Assembly (NCBI GenBank): GCA_903813345.2
Contig: CAIIXF020000006.1
Location: forward strand, 10,606,348 to 10,670,347
Direction of reading: 5' to 3'
Origin: Owenia fusiformis
Taxonomy: Eukaryota; Annelida; Polychaeta; Sabellida; Oweniidae
Length of the DNA stretch: 64,000 nt
The stretch's first letter is position 1. Every line of letters begins with the position of its first letter. Made by a program: the position numbers and the translations under genes. Of this stretch, positions 1-11,464 are shown in pieces. Under the pieces are notes generated by a model. That model searched no databases. It saw only the letters and a program-made list of their open reading frames with translations, and had not been told where the DNA came from.

Positions 1-1380
1 TGTTTCCAAACAGATATTTCTTTATTCACTTATAAATATATTATTTTAACATGTTTAAAGACCTTTTAAATTTTGGAGCTTTCAAGAGAAGCAGATGAAT
101 CTATTCTGAAAGTACATGAACGTGATTTAGCAAATTAAAAATACAAAACTAATTATCAATCAAAGACCTTGAATAACCTGAGAACGAACATGGGGAATCA
201 GTTCAAATTTATTAATCAAATCTTAAATAAATCAGAAATTTTGTAAACAGAATTTGTACTTTTAACTATTCGTTTTGATGTTTTTTGATGAATGTACATG
301 TACAGTGATCTCACCAAGTCACGTTTACCCAAGGGCGTTACAATACCCGGGAATTTATCGGTTCGTGCAGTACTTGTTTGTGATAGCGCCCTCTGTAGGT
401 CACTGTGCTTATAGCCTACAGTAATACGGGGTAGGATATCGGGAATTCGGTCAGTTTCTATCCGTCGATTACGCTATGAATTGAAGCAAGTGTTATCACT
501 TTATCCACTTAAACAATTTGATAATTGATTAAATCTTTGAACAAAATCGATAAACACGTTATACACTTCCTATCTCCTTAGAAATTAGCATGTATTTATG
601 GATTGTGTTTTCGAACAAGGCTCGACCCATACCAATAGGGAAATCCTTATGCTAATTAGTATGACGTCATATTTTCCTGGGGAATCCTAGATTTCAAAGA
701 CTCAGTCTGTTATTGTGTCAAATGTAAACGCTCTTTTGCAGAAAGAAAATTGACAGATTAGCTTTTAACTTTCAGCTTTGATGTTTAAATATTCTGTATT
801 TCTACCGGACTTCTTGCTGAATATCATATAATGTTATAACTTGATTTGGACCATTGCCTGATTGATCATAGTGAAATTTTGATTGTGATTCATGATTGAT
901 TGGCAAGAAAAATAATTCCTATTGTTTTCCATCGAAGTCAAAATGTTACAGCATGAGTTATAATGTCGAGTTTGCATCATGTTAAATTCTGCTAGTGATT
1001 AGAAGTCCATGCACAAGCATACACATAAGAGACAAACACATCCAGGCTCCAGGCCGTGGATGGAAATATAAAACTATTTAAGGCACAAACTGGTATTTAA
1101 TAGACCGATATGTAGTGTCTGCCATGTATTGAAGGTAAACCAATCTGCATTATTAATGTTACTTCTATCAATACATGAATTGAGCAATGGAAAAGCAATG
1201 GCACAATCAAAAATGTGCATATCAATCGTGAATATCTCTCGGTTCAAAGCTTATTTCCAACAGAATCGTGTCAAAATATGTGTCTGAGTAACAGTTATAC
1301 ATTATAAGATCGCAAACTCTTACCAATTATTAGCCGAATGGCTCATTTTCAACGAAATGTCCTTAAGACAACAGCCCTGG
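1..1380. other. Intergenic DNA, nothing recognised
   Basis: AT-rich DNA with no ORF, splice-bounded exon or repeat that I can support. A GCGCCCTCTGTAGG string near 385 loosely resembles a CTCF-type site, but one match is not evidence. Confidence 0.4.
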
Positions 1381-1893
1381 GTCGCGCCTGAGACCAAAAA
1401 CTGTTTCAAATAGCCCTCCCCTAATTATATTGGATAATCACATTTATGCGTGCGCGCGCAGCTCATCCACTGAACGAAACACCACTTCCCGCTGAAATCA
1501 CCGGGTATTGATCTTTCCCTTGGTTTACCAGGGGCTCCCCTACTTGGAACCAAAGGCCCCCTGGGCCCTAGTTGGCACCCTGTACTCCAACTTCTGATTT
1601 GCAAAATGAGTGAAGTAAGCACCCGCCCGGTGATATCGCTAGCGTAATGAGCGTAAAATTGCACCCAGTTGAAATTTTTTTGGGGGAGAACACTGCTATG
1701 TTTTTTTCACCTCAAACTCTGCCTCTAATCATTGATTTACTACACTTTTATGTTTTAAAGAGATGCACTGTTCATTAAATGAAGAAATATGTCTATAATA
1801 TCTATTTGGTAAAAGAAGACATTTTGTTTATATAATTATATATTATTTTCATCACTACTGTCCATCAATTTTGTGCAAATAAGTAGGAAGTGT

Positions 1894-2045
1894 CACTGGA
1901 ACTGCATTCTTCAAACAAACAGATCTGTTTCGGTAACAAATGCCAGAACCTTGAAGGTACAATTTTTCTTTTTTCTTATTTCATGTGGTATAGGTGGAAT
2001 CTCCACAATATTTTTTATCACAAACGTTTATCAGTATCATATGTT
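1894..2045 (+). repeat. Diverged one-arm copy of the 37973-38507 palindrome family
   Basis: CACTGG at the left, then stretches such as GGTAACAAA, GAAGGTAC, TTTTTCTTTTTTC and TATCAGTATCATATGTTTA, follow the order found in the left arm of the palindromic element at 37973-38507. Only one arm is present, so this is a deleted or half-element relic. Confidence 0.65.
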
Positions 2046-2216
2046 TACTATGACCTCCCTAGACCATTTTTACCAGGCCCTGGGCCTAGTTGGCACCTAG
2101 TTGAAACTTTGTGGCCAGTTCAAAAATAATTAAAAAAAATTCAACCCAAAGCATTTAACCTTATCCTTGCCGATAAACCAGAAGTGAAAACAAGAAGTGA
2201 ACTATCATTAGGACAT

Positions 2217-2515
2217 TCGTATGATGCGAGACTCCACATTCACCAGGAAACTAGAAACATTTTGCCACCCATGAAGCAAATAAATTTTTAACTTACTAAA
2301 TGGTGAATGACAGTCACATTGAGTTCTATGTATAAGTATTACGATGTAAAGATAAAACCGCAACAAAATATTTGTCGATTTCTTATCGCCCAGACAAACA
2401 GACCGACTGCTTTCCTATATCCCCCTCGAACTTTGTTCAGTGGGATAATTAATTTGCTCCATGGGTGACAACTTATTTCAAGTTTCCTGGTGAATGTAGT
2501 CTCACATCATACAAA
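2217..2515. repeat. Fold-back element
   Basis: Left arm about 2217-2290 (begins TCGTATGATGCGAGACT) pairs with the right arm about 2450-2515 (ends AGTCTCACATCATAC). Inside lie a remnant AGACAAACAGACCGAC microsatellite and the tail CCTATATCCC..TGGGATAATTA shared with two other places in this window. Confidence 0.7.
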
Positions 2516-2626
2516 TGTAATTTCAGGCGATCTGTCTGCATGGGGTGTATTTAATACAGAAGACACAGGTGTTCACTATGTCATTTTTACAGCACTGCAG
2601 TCGGTGATTAATCATCACAGGAATAT

Positions 2627-3052
2627 CCTAGATGCAAGTAGAAATAATCTTGATTTACGTCATTAAAAATTCAGTCAAACTGATGTTATATTTGGAATCT
2701 ACATGTAAAATTACATCTAGAAATATGGTTTTGAAAAGAGTTTAACTTTGAAAATTTAATTTTCTTTGAAAATGTGACTTCTAGGTCGGGGAGATTCCCC
2801 ATAGCCCTCATGTTGGAAAATCACAAAAAGGGAAATATCTTTTCTTGTGTTGGGCAGATAATATTTTCTTTTACTGGACATATTTTAATTTGTATAACTA
2901 TCAGATACATAAGGTAATATGAAAAGTGAACCACTAAAACTGATAAATATTTAAGTTTAAGGGAATTTTGTAATACCCTGCCATGTTATTTCCCCCGAAT
3001 TAGCCACCTGGTGGCGAAACTGGTAACTACCTACTCGCATCTGAGTAATTCG
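2627..3052 (+). repeat. Dispersed repeat family A, copy 1
   Basis: Begins AGATGCAAGTAGAAATAATC, continues with ACATCTAGAAATATGG and GGGAGATTCCCCATA, and ends GCCACCTGGTGGCGAAACTG then CTACTCGCATCTGAGT. The same series of blocks occurs at 61658-61970, so the copy limits are fairly clear. No coding capacity. Class unknown (non-autonomous element). Confidence 0.75.
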
Positions 3053-3589
3053 TCTAGAAGGAAAAAGAAGTCAATAGAGCAAGCCTTGACTCAATACAAA
3101 ATTTAAAAAGGAAATCATCCTCGTAAAGTTACCACATTTTGATCAAGGCCAAAAAAATGCAAGGAAATATAAAGTATTCATAATAACCTCATTGCTATGT
3201 TTTCAATAACGCCGTCCTTACTTTACATACATGCAAAATATATCCCTTGGACCCAGAAATAAAAAGTGATTGTGTTTTGTGGACGCAGTGCAAGTCATAT
3301 GCAAAATAAAAGAAATAAAATTTTCTTTCGAAGTTCCCTTCCCGCAAGTTGATTTCTGATCGAAATAGTACGAGGCATGTGATAGGACAAATAATTATCC
3401 AATACTCGATTTCCGAGCAGTAATCAGTATGAGTCCTATGATTGGCCGCTAGCTGAAGGCTCGATTTAAACCATTTTCTCTTGGTCAACTAGTGCGATCA
3501 TTACGTGAACATTGTTTAAGAATGCGCATGTGCAGCAAAAAGGCGAATAGGACTATTGCAATATGATACGGCAATTGAGCCCATCGTCT

Positions 3590-3720
3590 CCACTGGTAGA
3601 GAAGCATCAAAATATAAGAGGTTACAGACTTTATGAGCCAATTTACAAGCAATCCAACATATACAAATGTCATTCGTGTGCAATATGGATATATTTTTCT
3701 ATATAGTATTGCACAATATT
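3590..3720. repeat. Partial copy of the 6559-6950 inverted-repeat family
   Basis: GAAGCATCAAAATATAAGAGG, TTTATGAGCCAA, AAGCAATCCAA and ATATACAAATGTCATTCGTG match the right half of the element at 6559-6950 in the same order, with scattered substitutions. Confidence 0.65.
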
Positions 3721-3781
3721 ATTTAGATTTCTTATATTTCAGGTTTAACTGCTTGCCTTTGAAGCAGTATAACAGACTGTA

Positions 3782-4540
3782 TAGTCTACGTATATTCAAA
3801 ACAGTAATGTTTGTGAGTACTTTGAATTTAAAAAATAAGCAATCAAATGACCATATTGAAACAGTTTATGTAAAAATAGAAACATTTATATTTATCCTAA
3901 CTTTTGTATATTTTAGTTTGTTTTCTAGTTTAGCTATCATATCTGTGTCCTCTTATATTTTGATACTCATCTCTGCCATGTTATTTCATTCGGAAAAATT
4001 AAAACTTCCTAAATTACAAAAGGCCACAGCTTTGCCGCTACCCTGCGTGCAGAGTCTAGTTAAACTACACTCTGCCTAGTAGAGACCATATAACAGTTTA
4101 GTAGCCCCACCCCCAGGACGGGTACTGGTGACAGTTTGGGTAGTAAATCACTTCTGACCTACGTGCTGACCTACGTGCTGACCTTTCTTCAACCAATCAG
4201 CGAGCTTGAGGAAACATACGCCAAATGCGTTCTAATTAAATATGCGCATGTCATTGGTCCATTCCGGGCGCAACGATGACGTCAGAAGGAATGCCCATAA
4301 ATAGAACGTCGGTCAAATTTGGCCGACGAACACTGATTGGGGCGGCGAAGTGAAGTCAAACGAATGCAAAGGGTACTTTGCCGCACATTATACATTACTA
4401 TCTGAAATATACAAAAGTTAGGATAAATATAAATGTTTCTATTTTTACATTAACTGTTTCAATATGGTCATTTGATTGCTTATTTTTTGAATTCAAAGTA
4501 AGTTACTCACAAACAAAATTACTGTTTTGACTGTAGACTA
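3782..4540. repeat. Inverted-repeat element with promoter-like centre
   Basis: TAGTCTAC termini. The left arm (about 3782-3920) contains AAGCAATCAAATGACCATAT and AGAAACATTTATATTTATCC. Both recur reversed in the right arm (about 4395-4540). The ~470-bp centre is less AT-rich and has CCAAT-type motifs, a TGACGTCA and CATAAATAG. A 148-codon open frame at 3633-4079 partly covers the left arm; it resembles no protein I know and is probably chance. Confidence 0.7.
4190..4340. promoter_or_regulatory. Promoter-like cluster inside an inverted-repeat element
   Basis: Within 150 bp there are CCAATCAG, ATTGG twice, ATGCGCAT, a full CRE (TGACGTCA) and a TATA-like CATAAATAG in plausible order. These are followed by GTCGGTCAAATTTGGCCGAC, a 20-bp imperfect palindrome. 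No downstream ORF longer than a few codons was found. It may be an element-borne promoter or the relic of a gene promoter. Confidence 0.35.
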
Positions 4541-5061
4541 ACTTCCACGGACATCTAATACGTTCTTAGATGCTTTGTAATCGACGTAGATAGAAAATAT
4601 TGTTTCCTAAATTGTTCTGAAAAGCGATAATTATTACTAAATGTACTTTGAACAGGTCGACTGACAAAAAAGTCGGACTTCTGGCACAAGGTCACGTGAC
4701 CTATTCGGGAGGTCACGGGAGGTTACGAGAACTGAATTCAAATTTCCCAAACAATCATCATTTAACCAATCAACGTCGAGATAAAATTGATGACGTCACC
4801 GCCATCGGTCAAGGTCAGGTCAAAAGTCATCCATCTTGCCATTTGCCCAGCGGATTCTTACCAGTCGACAAAAAACGATGAAATCACGTTAAAAATAAAA
4901 TATACACTTTAAAATTGTGGCTGATGACAAGACTCCATTGAATACAGCTGTGCAATTTACAGTCACCAAGATGAGCTAATTTGGGAGAGATTCGGGAATT
5001 AAAAAAGGTAACACATTCTGGTTTCCCAACTTCCAAAATTTAAAATCCCAGAATCTCCTTT

Positions 5062-6369
5062 CAGGGGCGGATCTGGGAACCAGCAAGGGTGGGGGCCCAA
5101 ATTTATGGTCAGAGAAAAAAACTTCCGGCTCCTAAAACCCAAAAGTGGGCCCAAATTTTGAGGCCCATTTTCTTCAAAATTTGGCCTGAAATTAAAAAAT
5201 AAGGCCTTAAAAGGCCCAGTTATGACCAAAAAGGCACACTTTTTGGGGCCTTAAGGTACAGCTGGAAAATAACATTTTGGTAAAAAATTGCTATACCTGC
5301 ACATGTTATTTTCTGGTACAAAATAAAGTATGAAGGCATATGTCAATGTCCTTGTTTTTTTCAGGAAAGTATCATTACATTGTCTTCTTTTAGAATATCT
5401 GATAGGAGTGTAATGGGAACTCCAGAAAATTCTGATATTTCACACTTTCTATTTTTCCAAATTTTCTTTCAAAGTTTCCAGACAACACAGGAGGCCAAAG
5501 GAGCTACCATTGACATGTTCCCAGGTTTACTAAAAGTAGACAGTGTAATGATACTTTCCTGAGAAAACCAAGGAAATACACACATGCCTTCATACTTAAT
5601 TTTGTACCAGAAAATAACATGTGCAGGTAGATCTATATAGCAATTTTTTATCAAAATGTTTCTTTCCAGCTGAACCTTAAGGTAACTTATAACTTAATCA
5701 AAAATCCAAGATGGCCGAAACCAGAAAGCACATGGCATTTGAGTATAATCTGACCATCAAAATTAACTGTCTTTTGGTTGGATTTTCTCTCAATTTTTTG
5801 GTTCCACTTATCATTTATATAACCAGGCTCACTGTGGTAATGCAAATAGAAACGGTAAACATTTTGGAATGGGAATTTGAGTCCTATGAAAATGTGACAG
5901 AAAAATTGACAAAAAGAGTAGCATGGCAAAGGTCCCTGAACATTTTTTTCTAATTTCTCTGAAACATCCCTTTAATATAGCCCAAAATGGAAGGAGCTTT
6001 AGAATTTTGAAATCTCTCATACAAATTAAAAAAATAGAAAAAAACAATTTGAGAAGTGTACTTTTTTCCTTATTTTGATCCCTATTTTTTTATCGGGTAA
6101 TTTTTCAAATTTCCGTTGCTCCTTCGTTTTTGATATATGTTTGAAGTTTATTTTTTGAAATGTTCAGATATTTTGAATCAGCGGTTTTTCACGGGCTACT
6201 CCTAGAAAAAAATCTTCTCAAATTCTTTAAACGGCACTTTTTTCTCAAACTAAAGTTTTTTGTTGTTCTTTGATGTCTTTGTAATGATTACAGTGCACAA
6301 GCATATGTGAAATAATAAAAACGACTTCTCAGGAAGAGTTTGAAAATTTCCCCCCCTAATCCGCCAGTG
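5062..6369. mobile_element. Possible hAT-like element with GGCGGAT termini
   Basis: Left end CAGGGGCGGATCTGGG and right end (reverse strand) CACTGGCGGATTAGGG resemble the CAGTGGCGGAT ends often seen on hAT-type MITEs. The flanks give no matching 8-bp duplication, and a second element (5255-5676) is nested inside. No transposase frame remains. Confidence 0.35.
5255..5676. mobile_element. TTAA-flanked fold-back MITE (piggyBac-like target)
   Basis: Flanked by TTAA at 5251-5254 and 5677-5680. Termini GGTACAGCTGGAAA and TTTCCAGCTGAACC are inverted. The arms stay complementary inward (TATACCTGCACATGTTATTT on the left, ACATGTGCAGGTAGA on the right, then GGAAAGTATCATTACA versus TGTAATGATACTTTCC). 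TTAA duplication is the piggyBac hallmark; the element has no transposase. Confidence 0.7.
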
Positions 6370-6558
6370 CCTTTCGCAAGAACATTCTAAGATTAGGCTA
6401 GGCCCTATCTGACTGTGCTAGGTAGATCCATGGCCTACTTGGCAAATGGAATGATTACTCGCTCAACCATGACCAAATATCAATGAATGATATATCATTG
6501 TAAAGAGGAGACACATGGCTTTGTGGTGCATTGAATCATGGACGTATAGGCCTATCTA

Positions 6559-6950
6559 GAGTCCATTTCACTGCTTCAGTTCGTCAGTAGAACGGCAAAA
6601 ATAAGAAATTGGGAGACTATTGTGCAATAATATATGGAAAAGTATATTCATAATGTACATGAATGACATTTGTATATTTCAGATTTTTTAGTTTTTTGTG
6701 CAATAAGCCTGTGCCGTCTTGTAATTTGAAGAATTTCAGCCATGTTAATCTTAATGAAAATAACATGGCAGAGAAACATCCAAATATAAGAGGCCACACA
6801 CTTTATAAGCCAAACTAGAAGCAATCCAAGATATACAAATGTCATCCGTGTACATTATGAATATACTTTTCCATATATTATTGCACAATGGTCTCCCAAT
6901 TTCTTATTTTTGCCGTTCTACTGACGAACTGAAGCGGTGAAATGGACTTT
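6559..6950. repeat. Fold-back element
   Basis: Left arm TCCATTTCACTGCTTCAGTT..CAATTTCT-type blocks and right arm AGAAGACC-complement blocks ending GAACTGAAGCGGTGAAATGGA pair over about 120 bp with few mismatches (6560-6680 against 6830-6950). Blocks in the right half match a partial copy at 3590-3720. Confidence 0.75.
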
Positions 6951-7635
6951 AGGCCTAATATTTTTGAATTTGAATGTATTTGAACGTAAAAACTAATAGT
7001 CTATACAAATAAAACTACAAATTAGACAAAATACAAAAGGTAAATATATTGAGGCATTTTACACTAAACAGACACGAAAATCAACAAGGAATAATGTATA
7101 ATTAGGAAACATAAGGGATATATGCTCACTCACCTTGGCTTGCACGTCTGCTTTTTCAAGGACTGAATGTCAGTGTCATGACGTGCCACAAATAGTTTTT
7201 AATATCCGTGAGTATTTCGTTCAGTACTATCAGTCAATATAAATCCCGGTAGGCTATCGTATATAAAATAATTATACAAGGTGGGCCAAAAAACCAATAC
7301 CCAAGTTTAACGATGAACGATTCAGATTTGAACTTCTGATAACTTGTTTATGATTTGAAAAAATTGGTCAATTTGAAGCAAGTTGAAAAAAGACCTTTTG
7401 ACCTTTTTTGATCTTGAAAAAGTCATTAAAGGTCAACGCTTAAATATAAAGTCAGATTTCATGGGCGTAGGGCTATATTTAGAGTTGGTACGCACTTTTG
7501 GGGATGCCTGATTGCGTGGCCGAAGACTGTGCATCGCGGGAGGTCTGGGGGTATGCTCCCCTGCAAAACATGTAGATGATTTTGAAAAAAATCGATCGCC
7601 AACCGCCATAAAAAAAACCTACCAGACCATAACAA

Positions 7636-7663
7636 TATGTCACCACTTTTTGGTGGTGACATA
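7636..7663. repeat. Perfect 11-bp stem hairpin
   Basis: TATGTCACCAC (7636-7646) pairs with GTGGTGACATA (7653-7663) around a 6-nt T-rich loop. It lies about 30 bp left of the large fold-back at 7691-8530 and may be part of the same insertion history. Confidence 0.65.
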
Positions 7664-7690
7664 AAAACTCGAGCACTCCTCCAGAATCCG

Positions 7691-8530
7691 TTAACACAGG
7701 CTGGTATCGAAATATTTGTCCGCTGTGACGGAGCATGCTATTTTTCATAAAAACACTAAGAATACTCCACGATTTATTTTTTAACTCACATGTTTCGTTA
7801 TACCATACAAAATTACTTACTCCATGCAATGGATATATCATTTGCGGGTAACTTTCACTTCTGTTTGAAGTCCAATTACGCTGGGAAGAAAAGCTATTGA
7901 AAATGGCGCCGGAGTATCATACTTCAAAATGTACCATTTCTTGTTTAACTTTCTAATGGCACAATATAGTGACACAATAATATTTACACATGGTTTCAGC
8001 ATAACTATGAAGGTATAAATGAGATGTTGATGTATTTGGTCTTTTTAATTCTTTTATAGAAAATAATGTTTAATTTTTTTGTCCGCTGTGACGGAGCAGT
8101 TGCAAATGTGAACTGTGAAAATGCTCCGTCACAGCGGACAAAAAATATCAATATTATTTTTTATAAAAAAATTAAAAAGACCCAATGCATTAATATTTCA
8201 TTACTACATTCAGAGTTATGGTGAAAACATATGTTAATATTATCGTGTCACTATATCATGCCATTAAAAAATTAAAAAAGAAATGGTACATTTTAGAGTT
8301 TGATACTCTGGCGCCGTTTTCAATAGATTTTACTCCTAGCGTTATTAGACTTCAAACAGAAGTGAAGGTTACACGCAAATTATATATCCATTGCATGGAG
8401 TAAGTAATTATCTTTGATATAACGAAACATATGAGTTAAAAAATAAATCGTGAAGCATTCTTAGTGTTTTTATGAAAAATAGCATGCTCCGTCACAGCGG
8501 ACAAATCTTTCGATACCAGCCTGTGGTTAA
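7691..8530. repeat. 840-bp fold-back with four copies of a 20-bp GC-rich motif
   Basis: Two ~405-bp arms with perhaps 85-90% identity by eye are separated by only ~23 bp. TTGTCCGCTGTGACGGAGCA occurs at 7716-7735 and 8079-8098, and its complement at 8122-8141 and 8485-8504, so each arm is bounded by an identical copy. The motif itself has inverted TCCG/CGGA. Outermost arm sequence is ACAGGCTGGTATCGAAA. A 120-codon frame on the minus strand crosses the left arm but has no recognisable domain. No target duplication was identified. Confidence 0.8.
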
Positions 8531-9680
8531 TGTTAGTTAAAAAGAAAGTTAAAAGTTTTGCCAAGAGTATGCACATGAAATTTAACATGAAATGCTTCAT
8601 TATATCCTTTGTTAAAACCAACATCAGAGATTTTGCTTCAAATCATTTATATATGATAACATACAGCTAAATGGTAGCTACATGGTATATTCTGTCACTT
8701 TACGTCGTCGCTGGTTGGGCGTGTTTCAGTAGAATGACACAGTTGCCATTTTACTGATTAGATGTTCAAATGCATCAATTATTAATACCGATTCCTTTAC
8801 GTTTGAATAATTATTTCAGTTCATGCTTCAAGTTTGGAATTGACAAGGAAACAGAGCAGATATCATGTTTTGGAGTTAATATGGCATGGACGGGCGACTG
8901 GGCTGACGATTTTCGTGCAAAATCGATATATGGTCAACTTTCGTACAGATTTTGTGGAGTATAAATTAATGCAAGACTGATGTCAAGAAAGGTTGTCATA
9001 AAGTTCTAAAGATATGCAAGATTATTTTGAAGCATTCAAGACAGTATGATACTCGTTTACCAGTTTGATTTTCATCTTGTCCAAGATGAGACGCTATAAG
9101 CGTGCAGAAACACAGAGCACACCACCAGGACCCCGCCACACTCATGGTGGCATCTCTAGCAAGGTTTCTCTTAGTATTATAATTACTAGAATAGTAATAA
9201 TGTCACTTCGAACATCAATAGATACTGAAATAATTTTTTTAAATTAAGAATTCATAATATAGAATCTTGCAAAATATTTTATATATTTTTTTTATCTGTT
9301 CAGATGGTTCCTACTTTTACTCATTAGAATAAACAAGAAATAGACAAACTTATGTATCTGTATTATGTATATAAAGCTTGCAATTTTATTGCGCATAACA
9401 TGTAAATGTATCAAGCTGTAAACTGGATCAAGGTGGTTGTTTACCCAAAGGCATAAAATTAGTTACAATGACAGGGTGCTTTTTATTAAAATGACCATGA
9501 CATAATTATGCTTCTTAATGAAATAGAAGATTTGTGAGATGAACTAGAAACAAAGATGTTTTAGAAACAAAGATGGTCTCATCTACTTCATTTTCAATGA
9601 AAACATTATTGACCAAAGTTCAACATAAAATGCCTTTACAGGGTATAATTCATTAAATCCATTAAAATTATGGATCAATG
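8531..9680. other. Intergenic DNA, nothing recognised
   Basis: AT-rich. Short open frames (for example 8770-8964) show no family motif or codon structure that I can defend. Confidence 0.35.
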
Positions 9681-9875
9681 TACACTAAAATCTTTCTTAG
9701 CGAACACCTTTCTCCAGTGAACACCTGTGTTAGTGAACACCACTTCAAGACACACTTTACAATTGACTCCTGTTTAAAATCCCATCTCTGTAGTTAACAC
9801 CAATCTACATTGAGCCATTTTACATGTATAGTGGCTCCATACTGTAGGTGTTCACTACATACAGTCTTTACTGTA
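9681..9875. mobile_element. Short TA-flanked MITE (Tc1/mariner- or pogo-like)
   Basis: TACACTAAAATC at the left and AGTCTTTACTGTA at the right are inverted. CGAACACCT and TGAACACCTGTG occur inside the left half and AGGTGTTCACT inside the right half. TA sits at both ends. Related to the element at 28383-28644. Confidence 0.45.
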
Positions 9876-10178
9876 AAGTAAAAAAGTCATTTTCAAAAGT
9901 GGGATATTTATATGTTCTGAAGCTGGACACTCTCAAATCATTGCTCCTATGTTTAATATAGCTTTATATAGCATAATATGGCACATATTGCCAACCACCT
10001 TGAGTATCAGTTATACTTACAAAATACAACATGTACTTAAATTTTTGGACAACTTATTTACATGCAAGCAAAATATATAGGGTTCAAGGATAAGTTGATA
10101 AGTTCAGTTCAAATACAGGTACTAAAATTAAAATGTTCAAACCAAATCCTGGTTACCTTTCTATTTTAAGATTCTTTA

Positions 10179-11464
10179 GGTGATCGGATAAGTGGGATGA
10201 GAGGGGGAGCAGGCAATTTCTGCTTAAAAATTCAACAAATCTGGAAAAAAACTTTCAAGAGAAAGTTTATCTTTGAATTGCTATATGAATAGGCGCACAA
10301 TATGGTAAAATATTTTTTGAACCAATGCGCTTTTAAAAAATAAGATCTATTAAAAAAGGCGCAACACCACCAACGGGCAAAGGTCAATGTTTTTGCCATT
10401 AATCTAGCAACAATGGTCTACCTGACCTGTTATAAATACTTGTGACATTATCATTACAAAATTAATACAATTGCTTACTTTATAAAATAAGTTTCTATAC
10501 GTTATATAAAAAAAATAATTGAAAATAATTAAGACGGGATGGAGAGGGGGAGTAATATGTCTATGAGACAAGTGTAAGAAATGTTACATTACTTTATTTT
10601 CTCCAAATGTCCCAATTCTTATTCCTTTTTCAAAAATTCATTTGGTACATGGCGCAATGGGTGCTGCATGAATGGCACATTAATTGAGAACCTTCCTGGC
10701 AGATTATTCAATCTAAATTATGCATCTGTTGAAGACATGCATTGCTAAAAATATATGGCATGATAGATATCTTGTAGGTTACAACTGAAATGTACATGTC
10801 AAAATAGAGGTTTGACAAGGTGTCTATGATAAGTCTCCAAATCAGCAAGTAAAACGTTTAGACAGCTAAATATTTACAGGTTAACAGTCCTCCCCAAGAT
10901 ATTACCAACCCAAATTCAACCTTACTCCAATACAACTTGTTATCATTTCCTGACCCATTGTAATTGAGGAAAAATAGGGGAATTTGAAGTTATGGGAAAT
11001 AAGGTAATGTAACATTTCTTACATGTATCTTGTCTCATAGACATATTACTCCCCCTCTTCATCCCCTCCCCCTCTCCATCCCATTTTTATTATTTTCGAT
11101 TATTTTTTATATAACGTACAGAACCTTATGTTGTTATGTCAGCAATTACATTAATTTTGTAATGATAATGTCACTCACAAGTATTTATAACAGGTCGTGT
11201 AGACCATTGTTGTTTGATGGGGAGAACATTGACTTTTGCCCGTTGGTGGCATTGCATTGCAACTTTTTTATATAGATCTTATATCTTAAATGGGTATTGA
11301 TTCAAACTTTTTTTAGGAGAACCTTACATATTTTACCATACCATGCAACTATCATTTAGCAATTTAACAGTTAACATTTACATGAAAAAAACTGACAATT
11401 TGTGGTGTTTTCTAGCAGATTGCCAATTGCCTGCTCCCCTCTCCATCCCATTTTCCCGATCACC
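10179..11464. repeat. 1.3-kb fold-back element
   Basis: GGTGATCGG at 10179 pairs with CCGATCACC ending at 11464. GGGATGAGAGGGGGAGCAGGC pairs with GCCTGCTCCCCTCTCCATCCC. The central blocks GACCTGTTATAAATACTTGTG and GTATGTCTATGAGACAAG also recur inverted. Arms are about 420-460 bp around a ~400-bp spacer. No ORF of interest. Confidence 0.75.

Noticed and set aside
3633-4079. 148-codon open frame
   Set aside because: Lies in AT-rich repeat DNA crossing into one arm of an inverted repeat. Composition is Ile/Tyr/Phe-rich like random AT-rich translation, with no family match.
7479-7841. 120-codon minus-strand frame
   Set aside because: Starts inside a fold-back arm and runs past its boundary into unrelated DNA, and the other arm does not keep the frame.
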